Notes under the pieces: model-generated
What the model was told of the DNA's origin: nothing
Database searches by the model: none
Seen by the model: the letters and a program-made list of their open reading frames with translations, nothing else
Source: an uncultured Lachnospiraceae bacterium
Lineage (GTDB): Bacteria > Bacillota > Clostridia > Lachnospirales > Lachnospiraceae
DNA: 35,406 nt
Reading direction: 5' to 3'
NCBI GenBank assembly: GCA_947384285.1
Contig: CANDGI010000034.1
Span: 1 to 35,406 of the forward strand
Program-made: the position numbers and the translations under genes
Shown: piece after piece, positions 1 through 6,906 of the stretch
Layout: each line of letters begins with the position of its first letter
How positions within the stretch are numbered: the stretch's first letter is position 1

Positions 1-1335
1 TTTGAACTTCTCATAGTCATTTACCAGAGGATAGGTCCTGAATGGATTTGCATAAGGCTCTACCACCAATGCGTTAGGATCTACGCCCGCTGCAAGCCTT
101 TCAGCGGTAGAACGCTTTGTTGCAAGTGTTGCGCCCATAACAGAAGCCAGGGAAGCGCCCTTTAATTTTACTACCGGCGGAATGGTGGGGTCTTTCATAA
201 TCCAGAAAATAGCATTTACCGGAGCTTCAATCTTATCCACACGGTTTGGAGACCACAATTTGGACTTGATTGCACGTCCATTGCCGTTACGTACATCTTC
301 CGTTACCAGTACGACTTTTCCATCCTCATCTAAAGTTGCAGAACAGTTCTGGGCGGTCAATAGGAACTTATTATCTTCGCATGCAGTAGGATAATCTGCT
401 GTCTTGTCAAAGTAAGTAGGCTCCAACGCTACCGAAGAGCATGTCTCTGCATTGATGATAAACGCATCGTCATGAAGCACTTTGATGGATGGGTATTTAT
501 TGTTATGTTTTGCATGTGTCAATGTTGATTTGCCTGATCCAGACAAACCAAATACAGCTGCAACATACTTAGAACCATCTTCCAATGTATATTCTTTCTG
601 TCCGCCGTGGCAGGAAGCATAACCGTTCCTGTTTGCCAGAGCCCATGCCAGGGTCAGTGTTCCCTTTTTGTGCTCGCCGAAGTATCTCATGCCCAGAATT
701 CCTGCACAGTTTGTATCTGTATTAAAGTAGCACAGGCAGTTGGGATCAGAAATATCCGTCTTATCTGTCCCAACCCACTGGGGATCAGAGAAGATATAAA
801 TATCCGGCTCATTCTCATATAATTTGGACGACTTATACATCTTTACATAATTGTCAGACATATACTGGAAATTCAGCATCCAGGAATAAAGGAGGTTCTC
901 TTCTCCTTCTGGAATCAGCAGGTGTGCTTTCACCATGAATTCTGGATCAAGGCCGATAAATACTTCTGCATGATACATGGTCTTCCATCTGGTATCATAA
1001 ACTGCATCCATCAGAATCTTATCCAGCTCTGTGGTATTCACTCCAGGTTTTCCTGTAATTCTTCTTGCAGGTGCATAACGTCCTGTAATAGAGCCATCAT
1101 TGAACAGCAATACTTTTGCATCTGGTTCCAGGCCGAATTCCTCGCCCCTGTACACAGGCATGTCTGTCACAACAGTCCCTGGGGAATTCTTAGCCAGCTC
1201 ATATGCCTCCTTCAGCGTATTCACCTTCACCACATTGTTTCCATAGAAAGCAGCTTCAATAATGGAACGGGTCTTTGAAAAACCAACTTTGTTCGGCCCG
1301 ATCTCTGTTCTTGGATAATATGCCTTTGTTGCCAT
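1..1335 (-). CDS. pckA: Phosphoenolpyruvate carboxykinase (ATP), 3' end cut by window edge
   Basis: Reversible ATP-dependent conversion of oxaloacetate to PEP and CO2 in the cytosol (gluconeogenesis, or anaplerotic CO2 fixation in anaerobes). The 445 codons present run from ATG at 1335 to the left edge; the family is about 530-540 residues, so roughly the last 90 are missing. The kinase-1 P-loop GLSGSGKS is at residues 263-270, followed by the HDDAF metal-binding stretch, as in ATP-type PEPCK. The start is fixed by TAAGGAGGAAAG just upstream and by a sigma-A-like promoter 43-71 nt upstream. The gene follows cdd on the same strand, but with its own promoter it is probably a separate unit. Family identification is secure; the C-terminus cannot be judged. 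Confidence 0.97.
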   Translation of the reverse strand, partial: MATKAYYPRTEIGPNKVGFSKTRSIIEAAFYGNNVVKVNTLKEAYELAKNSPGTVVTDMPVYRGEEFGLEPDAKVLLFNDGSITGRYAPARRITGKPGVNTTELDKILMDAVYDTRWKTMYHAEVFIGLDPEFMVKAHLLIPEGEENLLYSWMLNFQYMSDNYVKMYKSSKLYENEPDIYIFSDPQWVGTDKTDISDPNCLCYFNTDTNCAGILGMRYFGEHKKGTLTLAWALANRNGYASCHGGQKEYTLEDGSKYVAAVFGLSGSGKSTLTHAKHNNKYPSIKVLHDDAFIINAETCSSVALEPTYFDKTADYPTACEDNKFLLTAQNCSATLDEDGKVVLVTEDVRNGNGRAIKSKLWSPNRVDKIEAPVNAIFWIMKDPTIPPVVKLKGASLASVMGATLATKRSTAERLAAGVDPNALVVEPYANPFRTYPLVNDYEKFK

Positions 1336-1377
1336 TGTACACTTTCCTCCTTAAAATTTTAAAGTTCTCTAACCTAT

Positions 1378-1406
1378 AGCATATCCTTTTGTTATTTCTT
1401 TGTCAA
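1378..1406 (-). promoter_or_regulatory. Sigma-A promoter of pckA
   Basis: Minus strand reads TTGACA, 17 nt, TATGCT. The -35 box directly abuts the cdd stop codon. The predicted leader is about 35 nt and contains the 12-bp AT palindrome TTAAAATTTTAA (1351-1362) next to the ribosome-binding site. Confidence 0.75.
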
Positions 1407-1823
1407 TCATTTTTTATCTTTTTCCTGATTTAGATTTTCTGGCCGGAAAGCTTCTGGAAGCAATTCCCCCAGCGTCATAACCCGGTAATCCGACTGGTCT
1501 TTCGCGAGAATTACCTGAAAGGCATCGGGATCGCAAAACTCTGCCAGCACCTGCCTGCATATGCCGCAAGGGGGCAGATATCTGCCGGTATCTCCATTTA
1601 CCACAATTGCCTTAAATTCCCGCTCTCCTTCTGACACCGCTTTGAATACCGCCGTCCGTTCCGCGCAATTTCCAGCCGGAAAACTTGCATTCTCAACGTT
1701 GCAGCCAGTATAAATTTTCCCGCTTTCCGTCAAAAGCGCAGCCCCTACGCGAAAATTTGAATAGGGGGCATAAGCTGATTCTTTGGCTTTTACTGCCTGG
1801 GCAATCAATTCCTGGTACACCAT
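1407..1823 (-). CDS. cdd: Cytidine deaminase
   Basis: Hydrolytic deamination of cytidine and deoxycytidine to uridine and deoxyuridine in pyrimidine salvage (cytosolic, zinc enzyme). The 138-residue length is typical of the homotetrameric Cdd family. The zinc/catalytic motifs are intact: C53-A-E55 (E55 is the proton shuttle) and PPCGIC with C86 and C89. The open frame extends 28 codons further upstream, but those residues are unlike the family, and AAAGGAGAAGGG sits just before the ATG at 1823, so 1823 is chosen. The stop overlaps the edge of the pckA promoter. No clear promoter was seen upstream. In many Firmicutes cdd sits near era/dgkA; here it has no such neighbours. Confidence 0.95.
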   Translation of the reverse strand: MVYQELIAQAVKAKESAYAPYSNFRVGAALLTESGKIYTGCNVENASFPAGNCAERTAVFKAVSEGEREFKAIVVNGDTGRYLPPCGICRQVLAEFCDPDAFQVILAKDQSDYRVMTLGELLPEAFRPENLNQEKDKK

Positions 1824-1958
1824 TCCCTTCTCCTTTCCATCTTCATTCGGACATCCATATTTTAAACTATTTTCTAAAAAAAATCCATGGGAAAAATCAA
1901 AAAACATATAAAATTTTATCCGTAAATATAAATTTTTTATGAAATCACATTATTTTTC

Positions 1959-1988
1959 TTGAATAGAGCTTGAAATATATGCTAATAT
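1959..1988 (+). promoter_or_regulatory. Possible extended -10 promoter, distal
   Basis: TTGAAT, 18 nt, TAATAT with a TGC extension before the -10. It lies in the 303-nt gap between the divergent cdd and response-regulator genes, upstream of the better promoter at 2066-2094. Could be an alternative start or chance in AT-rich DNA. Confidence 0.35.
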
Positions 1989-2030
1989 GTTAAAGTATGT
2001 GAAAATAGAAAAGCTATATAAGTCAAGGAA

Positions 2031-2050
2031 ATTGCATCAAATTGCATCAA
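2031..2050 (+). repeat. Tandem 10-bp direct repeat upstream of response regulator promoter
   Basis: ATTGCATCAA occurs twice head to tail, ending 15 nt before the -35 box at 2066. Two copies exactly one helical turn apart in this position resemble an activator site. No known consensus is recognised. Confidence 0.5.
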
Positions 2051-2065
2051 ATATGAAAGAAATGA

Positions 2066-2094
2066 TTGAAACTTCCAACCACTTAGTGTAGAAT
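2066..2094 (+). promoter_or_regulatory. Sigma-A promoter of the response regulator/CheX-like pair
   Basis: TTGAAA, 17 nt, TAGAAT. The predicted transcript start is about 25 nt before the ATG at 2127, and the leader carries AAGGAG at 2113-2118 with 8 nt spacing. Confidence 0.65.
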
Positions 2095-2126
2095 TAAAAC
2101 ATATAAATCAACAAGGAGCGATTCGA

Positions 2127-2498
2127 ATGGAAAACAGAAAAATATTAATTTGCGATGATTCTGTTCTGGCAAGAAAACAGCTTAAAGACATCATCAAAAA
2201 ATGTGGCTATGATAATTTTGTAGAGGCTTCCAACGGCCAGGAAGCATTTGACTTGTATAAGGAGCACCAGCCAGACCTTTCTTTTTTAGACATTGTAATG
2301 CCTGTAAAAGATGGTGTTGAGGCAATCCGCGATATCCGCGGCTTTGACCCCAAAGCGTATATCGTTGTTGTTTCATCTGTCGGCACCCAGACACAATTAA
2401 AAAATGCTATTCTGGAAGGAGCACGCGATTTTGTACAGAAGCCTTTCTCTTCTTCTGCAATTGCAGAAATTTTAAAAGGACGTTTTGAAGGGAGATAA
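2127..2498 (+). CDS. Single-domain (CheY-like) response regulator
   Basis: Stand-alone receiver domain of 123 residues with no output domain, so it should act by protein-protein contact, like CheY. Key residues are in place: acidic pair D10-D11, phospho-acceptor D55 in the FLDIVMP stretch, switch Ser83/84, and K105-P106. The start ATG has AAGGAG 8 nt upstream. It is followed after 5 nt by a CheX-like gene, so the two are almost certainly co-transcribed and probably form a phospho-signalling pair in which the second protein dephosphorylates or is switched by the first. No histidine kinase, flagellar or chemoreceptor gene lies nearby, so the input kinase is unknown. Receiver identity is sure; the partner relation is inferred from position. 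Confidence 0.93.
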   Translation: MENRKILICDDSVLARKQLKDIIKKCGYDNFVEASNGQEAFDLYKEHQPDLSFLDIVMPVKDGVEAIRDIRGFDPKAYIVVVSSVGTQTQLKNAILEGARDFVQKPFSSSAIAEILKGRFEGR

Positions 2499-2503
2499 CA
2501 GTT

Positions 2504-3391
2504 ATGCATACGCAGTTTTTTGGTAATTTTTTGCTTAATAAGGGAGTTATCACTCCCGAGCAGCTCATTGAGGCTTTAAAGATACAGTCCTCTACCCACA
2601 AAAAATTCGGTACACTGGCAATTCATTCTGGATATATGTCAGCAAGTGAAGTCGCAGATGTCTATATTACACAAACACATTATGACAAGCGTTTTGGAGA
2701 ACTTGCCGTAGAGCTTGGCTACCTCACTCCCGAACAGGTGGACAAACTGCTGACCATTCAGCTTCCTAATTACATGTTACTGGGACAGATTCTGGTGGAT
2801 AAAAAAATAGTGACCCACATTGAACTGGAAAATCTCATTACAGAATACAAATCTGAATATGAGATTTACGAATTGGACATGATGGAAGAACAAAAAAATA
2901 TGGTAGACAAACTGCTGGCCAGCCTGTATCTTCCAGAGGATCTGCCTGATGCCCAGAATATTACTTGTTACCTTACGCTCCTTTTCAACAATCTGGTACG
3001 TTTTATTGGAGAAGATTTTACGCCTTTGAATATTATGACTCTGCCGGAAGTTCCTACGAATTATTGTGTATCCCAGCAAGTAGATGGACAGTTTGCTTTT
3101 CTGTCAGCGCTTGATATGGATTCTGAGACTGCTATCGCTTTCGCAAGCAGGTATGTGGACGATGAATTCGAAGAGTTTGACGAATATGTCAGCGCTTCTA
3201 TGGAAGACTTTTTAAACTTACATAACGGGCTGTATTCTGTAAACATGTCCAATGACTATACGTTAGAGCTGCATCTGCAGCCGCCAGAGTGCCATGAAAA
3301 CACTGTTTTGGCAACGGAAGCGCCTTCTTATCTGCTTCCTGTCATTTATTCATTTGGAACCATCAATTTTATATTCTCTATTACTTCTTAA
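2504..3391 (+). CDS. MshEN-like repeat protein with C-terminal CheX-like domain
   Basis: Not a named gene. Residues 5-115 hold four copies of a 24-residue motif (hydrophobic-GxxL..xxG.(L/I)(T/S)xxxLxxxLxxQ) with the key Gly at 7, 36, 65 and 94, an exact 29-residue period. This resembles the MshEN/GspE-N motif known to bind c-di-GMP in Vibrio MshE, although there the two motifs are separated by a longer spacer. Residues about 130-295 look like CheC/CheX/FliY-type phosphatases: an AxxxAS strand, then D235-x2-N238-x3-G242 in place of the usual ExxNxxxG. It follows the response regulator by 5 nt with its Shine-Dalgarno inside that gene's 3' end. A plausible reading is an output or phosphatase partner that also senses a nucleotide. 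The repeats are seen directly; the ligand is not. Confidence 0.7.
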   Translation: MHTQFFGNFLLNKGVITPEQLIEALKIQSSTHKKFGTLAIHSGYMSASEVADVYITQTHYDKRFGELAVELGYLTPEQVDKLLTIQLPNYMLLGQILVDKKIVTHIELENLITEYKSEYEIYELDMMEEQKNMVDKLLASLYLPEDLPDAQNITCYLTLLFNNLVRFIGEDFTPLNIMTLPEVPTNYCVSQQVDGQFAFLSALDMDSETAIAFASRYVDDEFEEFDEYVSASMEDFLNLHNGLYSVNMSNDYTLELHLQPPECHENTVLATEAPSYLLPVIYSFGTINFIFSITS

Positions 3392-3392
3392 A

Positions 3393-3426
3393 AAAACAGG
3401 CTCCCCATAGCGTGGAGCCTGTTTTT
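3393..3426 (+). terminator. Terminator hairpin 1 of 3
   Basis: AACAGGCTCC pairs perfectly with GGAGCCTGTT across a 9-10 nt loop and is followed by a T run. It begins immediately at the CheX-like stop codon. Confidence 0.85.
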
Positions 3427-3450
3427 AATAGTCTGCCTCATATCATCAAC

Positions 3451-3484
3451 GAAACAAACTCCCCATAGCGTGGAGCCTGTTTTT
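3451..3484 (+). terminator. Terminator hairpin 2 of 3 (degenerate copy)
   Basis: The right arm, loop and T-rich tail are a direct copy of hairpin 1, but the left arm reads AACAAACTCC, leaving two mismatches. The copy includes trailing sequence, giving a roughly 55-60 bp duplicated unit. Confidence 0.65.
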
Positions 3485-3496
3485 AATAGTTTGTCT

Positions 3497-3544
3497 TATA
3501 TCAAAAACAAGCTCCCTATAAGCGGGAAGCTTGTTTTTGATATA
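3497..3544. terminator. Terminator hairpin 3 of 3, bidirectional
   Basis: A 17-bp perfect stem (TATATCAAAAACAAGCT and its complement) with CCC/GGG further in. It has A/T runs on both sides, so it can serve both the plus-strand pair and the converging thrC. Confidence 0.8.
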
Positions 3545-3593
3545 TCGTCTCATACATCCTAAAGGGAGCTGTCCTGTTTATACTCCGCGTATC

Positions 3594-5075
3594 TTATATC
3601 TTTAAAAATCCTTTGACTGCCGCCTGCATCTCTCCTATCTCACATACTGTCTTATGAAGAATTGGAGCTGTGCGGATATCCTCAATGGCTTTTGGGATTG
3701 CTGTCCCAGACAGCGCTGCAAGATCATCTATCAGCGTAAAATCCGGCTTATCCTTATACTTTTCATCAATGGCCGCCATAACGCTCCTGGTAAACTTGTA
3801 TGGGCTTGCAGTAGACGCAATCACTGTTTTGGCCGTATCGCCGGTTTCCTCCCGGTACTTCTTATATACCGAAGCGGCTACCCCTGTGTGGGTATCCATA
3901 ATATAACCGGATGTCTGGTAAACCTCCCGGATGATGGAGGCGGTCTCCGCTTCGCTGGCATAATTTCCATAAAAATCCGATAACTGCTCTCGCATCTCTT
4001 CTGTGATGGTATATTTTCCATCCTCCTGCAGCTCCCGCATCAGAGACTGGTTCTTTCCTGGATTGTTCCCTGCAATCCGGTAAATCAGCCGTTCCAAATT
4101 GCTGGAAATCAAAATATCCATGGAGGGCGAGGAGGTTAAGACAAATTCACGGTTCCTGTCATATGTACCTGTGGAAAAGAAATCATATAATACCTTATTT
4201 TCATTGGAAGCACAAAGCAGCTTTCCAATGGGAAGCCCCATATTTTTTGCATAAAAGGCCGCCAGGATATTGCCAAAGTTTCCAGTGGGAACTGCCACAT
4301 TTATCTTTTCTCCGCTTTTTATCTCTCCCATCTGCACCATTTTTGCATAAGCATAAACATAATATACAATCTGCGGAACCAGCCGGCCGATATTTATAGA
4401 ATTGGCAGAGGAAAACTGATATCCTGCCGCTTCCATGGTTTTGCCCAGGTCCTTATCTGAAAACATCTGCTTCACGCCTGTCTGCGCCTGGTCAAAGTTC
4501 CCATTGATTCCTACTACAAAGGTATTATCCCCCTTCTGGGTTACCATCTGCTTCTGCTGTATAGGGCTTACGCCGTCTTTTGGGTAAAAGACAATAATCT
4601 TTGTCCCTTTCACGCCAGCAAAGCCTGCCAGCGCTGCTTTCCCGGTATCCCCTGAGGTTGCGGTTAAAATAACAATCTCATTTTCCACCTGATTTTTCTT
4701 TGCGGCAGTAATCATAAGATGAGGCAGAATGGAAAGCGCCATATCCTTAAAAGCAATCGTAGCCCCATGAAATAACTCCAGGAAACAAACGTCCCCCGCT
4801 TTTTTTAAGGGTGCAATCTCTTCCGTATCAAATTTCCCGTCATAGGCGCTTTGGATGCAATGCTTCAACTCTTCCTCGGTAAAATCGTCCAGGAACAGCT
4901 TCATGACCTCATAAGCGGTCTCCTGGTATGTCATGGATGCCAATTTGTCCATCGAAATATCTAATGACGGTATCTGTTCCGGCACAAACAATCCGCCGTC
5001 TGCTGCCAGCCCTTTTAAAATCGCCTGGGATGCAGCTGCCTTCTCCTCGTTATTCCTTGTACTTACATATAACAT
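3594..5075 (-). CDS. thrC: Threonine synthase
   Basis: PLP enzyme converting O-phospho-L-homoserine to threonine and phosphate, the last step of threonine synthesis. At 493 residues it matches the long type found in E. coli and clostridia. The N-terminal YVSTRN and ADGGLFVPE stretch is family-typical. The PLP lysine is K110 in GATIAFKD, and the phosphate-binding TSGDTGKAAL lies further on. ATG at 5075 has GAAGGATGG about 8 nt upstream. A textbook promoter sits at 5143-5171 and a strong inverted repeat at 5113-5141 occupies the leader, suggesting control at initiation or by leader structure. The gene is alone; no hom or thrB flanks it. It converges on the CheX-like gene with shared terminators between. 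Confidence 0.97.
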   Translation of the reverse strand: MLYVSTRNNEEKAAASQAILKGLAADGGLFVPEQIPSLDISMDKLASMTYQETAYEVMKLFLDDFTEEELKHCIQSAYDGKFDTEEIAPLKKAGDVCFLELFHGATIAFKDMALSILPHLMITAAKKNQVENEIVILTATSGDTGKAALAGFAGVKGTKIIVFYPKDGVSPIQQKQMVTQKGDNTFVVGINGNFDQAQTGVKQMFSDKDLGKTMEAAGYQFSSANSINIGRLVPQIVYYVYAYAKMVQMGEIKSGEKINVAVPTGNFGNILAAFYAKNMGLPIGKLLCASNENKVLYDFFSTGTYDRNREFVLTSSPSMDILISSNLERLIYRIAGNNPGKNQSLMRELQEDGKYTITEEMREQLSDFYGNYASEAETASIIREVYQTSGYIMDTHTGVAASVYKKYREETGDTAKTVIASTASPYKFTRSVMAAIDEKYKDKPDFTLIDDLAALSGTAIPKAIEDIRTAPILHKTVCEIGEMQAAVKGFLKI

Positions 5076-5112
5076 ACGATATTTCCATCCTTCATTTTTC
5101 TTTTATCACTAT

Positions 5113-5141
5113 AGGGGTGTCCAACTTTTTCGAACACCCCT
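5113..5141. promoter_or_regulatory. Inverted repeat in thrC leader (operator or 5' hairpin)
   Basis: AGGGGTGT and ACACCCCT are perfect 8-bp arms (10 bp with one mismatch) separated by 13 nt. The repeat starts 1 nt downstream of the thrC -10 box. There is no T run, so it is not a canonical terminator. It could be a repressor site or the 5' stem of the mRNA. Confidence 0.65.
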
Positions 5142-5142
5142 C

Positions 5143-5171
5143 ATTATAAAAGCTTTCCTCTTTCCTGTCAA
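5143..5171 (-). promoter_or_regulatory. Consensus sigma-A promoter of thrC
   Basis: TTGACA, 17 nt, TATAAT on the minus strand: a perfect consensus match located between the hydrolase stop (5180) and the thrC start. Confidence 0.85.
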
Positions 5172-5179
5172 TGAAAATA

Positions 5180-5977
5180 TCAGGGAAGCGTATAAAACTC
5201 ATGTCCGCCATACTGGAACAGCCAGGTTAAATTATTATCAAACCATGCCATATCATTTGGATTTGCTTTCCTCCGGGCAGAAAAAAATAATGCTCCCTGG
5301 GACAAATCCTCCTCATGTATCGCCTTCTCCACTGCCTCCATGGTACTCTGAGTCACCTCAACCGAATAGTACCGCCCGTCTGCAGTAGGAGCAAACTGGG
5401 AGCTTCCGCCGCTTTTCTCAAAAATCACATCATATACCGTAGACGCAAATTCCTCTGCCAGCACCCGGTTTAAGATGACCTCCGCCACCAGGATTCTTCC
5501 CTGCTCATCCTCCCCGCCTGCTTCTGCCTGTACAATCCGAAGAAGCGCATCATAATCCTCCTGGGAAATGATAATGTCGCTGTAAGGATTTACTGGAGGT
5601 TTTTGTATCTCATTGTGGACTGGCTCTATGCTGGCGCACACGGCAGCCACTTCCTTTTTCTCTATCTGGGCCTTTTTTGCCTCTTTCATTTTACTCTGTT
5701 CTAATTCAATTGCCTGTTTGCAGGAAGCAGCAAAATCGCCGGCGGCTGAATGCTCTGTCTGCGGATTTTCCCCTTGGATTTCCTCTACGTTCCTCATGCT
5801 GCTGCATTCCACTGCATGTTTGTTTTTTCCTGTACCGCCAAAGCCGTTGGCGTTAAGGGAAACCATTGCAAATACCGAAAAACCAGAAACAAGGACTGCA
5901 CAATTCCGATAGGACTTTTTGGGTATATTCCGAATACAGCAATACACCTTCTTTAGTAAGTTTTGAATTGTCAACAT
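5180..5977 (-). CDS. SleB/CwlJ-like cell-wall hydrolase (Hydrolase_2)
   Basis: Probable peptidoglycan lytic enzyme of the SleB/CwlJ type, which cleaves spore cortex or vegetative wall glycan. Of 265 residues, 23-46 are hydrophobic (a membrane anchor or uncleaved signal), about 50-130 are a charged linker rich in Lys and Glu, and about 135-265 form the catalytic domain. The domain contains AEAGGED (likely catalytic Glu152), ILNRV, a YDVIF..GGSSQFAPT stretch and a closing GGHEFY. ATG at 5977 is used; the Shine-Dalgarno AGAGGAAC is acceptable. Its promoter was not resolved. It is divergent from the AP2-like gene and its start region faces a 10-bp perfect dyad (6012-6043). Many Lachnospiraceae carry several paralogues, so a direct role in germination is not certain. 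Confidence 0.85.
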   Translation of the reverse strand: MLTIQNLLKKVYCCIRNIPKKSYRNCAVLVSGFSVFAMVSLNANGFGGTGKNKHAVECSSMRNVEEIQGENPQTEHSAAGDFAASCKQAIELEQSKMKEAKKAQIEKKEVAAVCASIEPVHNEIQKPPVNPYSDIIISQEDYDALLRIVQAEAGGEDEQGRILVAEVILNRVLAEEFASTVYDVIFEKSGGSSQFAPTADGRYYSVEVTQSTMEAVEKAIHEEDLSQGALFFSARRKANPNDMAWFDNNLTWLFQYGGHEFYTLP

Positions 5978-6011
5978 AATCGTTCCTCTTTTCCATTGGA
6001 CTTCTCCATTC

Positions 6012-6043
6012 TCACAAAAACTTGCGTTTCTTTGTTTTTGTGA
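6012..6043. promoter_or_regulatory. Perfect 10-bp dyad between hydrolase and AP2-like genes
   Basis: TCACAAAAAC, 12 nt, GTTTTTGTGA. The left arm lies just upstream of the -35 box of the plus-strand promoter, the -35 lies in the spacer, and the right arm abuts the -10. This is the layout of a repressor operator. It is an equally good candidate for controlling the divergent hydrolase. Confidence 0.6.
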
Positions 6044-6049
6044 TATACT
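6022..6049 (+). promoter_or_regulatory. Promoter of AP2-like gene
   Basis: TTGCGT, 16 nt, TATACT with a TGA extension at the -10 (extended -10 type). It overlaps the dyad at 6012-6043. Confidence 0.6.
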
Positions 6050-6105
6050 TATTTTGTATTTTTTTACCGAAAAAATACATAGAAATATGATTTATGGAGG
6101 TTCTC

Positions 6106-6906
6106 ATGCTGCCAGGCGTCTACATTGCTTACAAAAAAAATGGAACTGCATATTACCGTGCCAGCATCACTTACCGAAGCAAGCACATATCCCTTGGCAG
6201 CTTTGACACGGAGGAGAACGCGCATCTTGCTTACCAGGAAGCCGCCCGGCTGCTGGGAGATGCTTCCATCTCTTTTGAAGACGCCTTTTTGCTCCCTACT
6301 ATTTTAAGTTTTAGCAAAGTGATTTCTTTGTTGAATTTTCGGGATAATCTTATTTATTTTAAAAATCCCATCTATTTAAGGAATAATTATTTTATTTACT
6401 ATATTTCCAAATCGGACGAATTAAAATTTGACATTGACGATTTATTTTATTATTCCAGCCATAAAATTATGCGCCGGCAGGGACATCTTTTTGTCAGCGA
6501 TTATGGAATGCAGATTAATATTCTTTCCCGTTACGGCATAAAAAATTATGGGGTTGCAGGACGGGACTACTATTTTGCCAACGAAGACCCCACAGATTTC
6601 CGCTACTCCAACATAATTGTCGTCAATCAATACTACGGTGTGACAAAAATTTCTTCTTCCCGGGGCGTGGCCTATAAAGTACAGATTCATATCAATGGAA
6701 ATTATACGGTAGGAACCTACCAAAATGAAGAAAAAGCAGCAATTGCTTATAACAAGGCCGTAGATTTGGCAAAAAAGCATGGGGTTTCCAAGAACTTCCA
6801 GGCGAATTACCTGGAACATTATTCGCCCCGGGAATATGCCGAAATCTACAGCCAAATAAAAATTTCAGAAAAATATATCAGTTACCTTAAGCATCTTTCT
6901 GGTTAA
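6106..6906 (+). CDS. AP2-domain protein with degenerate HNH core
   Basis: 266 residues from ATG 6106, chosen because GGAGG at 6096-6100 precedes it by 5 nt; an in-frame ATG at 6094 overlaps that site. The N-terminal AP2-like module (about 4-51) has GVY...YRASI...[19 protein letters not shown] second AP2-like module (about 176-226) has YYGVTK...YKVQI...[17 protein letters not shown]. Between them, about 85-170 follow the layout of phage HNH homing endonucleases, but the usual DHxNGxxxDNRxxN block reads [14 protein letters not shown], so the catalytic Asp-His is gone. In phage enzymes AP2 modules bind DNA. The inferred role is a DNA-binding protein derived from a homing endonuclease, perhaps regulatory. 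The middle third is AT-rich relative to neighbours. It overlaps leuD tail to tail by 20 nt. Confidence 0.65.
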   Translation: MLPGVYIAYKKNGTAYYRASITYRSKHISLGSFDTEENAHLAYQEAARLLGDASISFEDAFLLPTILSFSKVISLLNFRDNLIYFKNPIYLRNNYFIYYISKSDELKFDIDDLFYYSSHKIMRRQGHLFVSDYGMQINILSRYGIKNYGVAGRDYYFANEDPTDFRYSNIIVVNQYYGVTKISSSRGVAYKVQIHINGNYTVGTYQNEEKAAIAYNKAVDLAKKHGVSKNFQANYLEHYSPREYAEIYSQIKISEKYISYLKHLSG

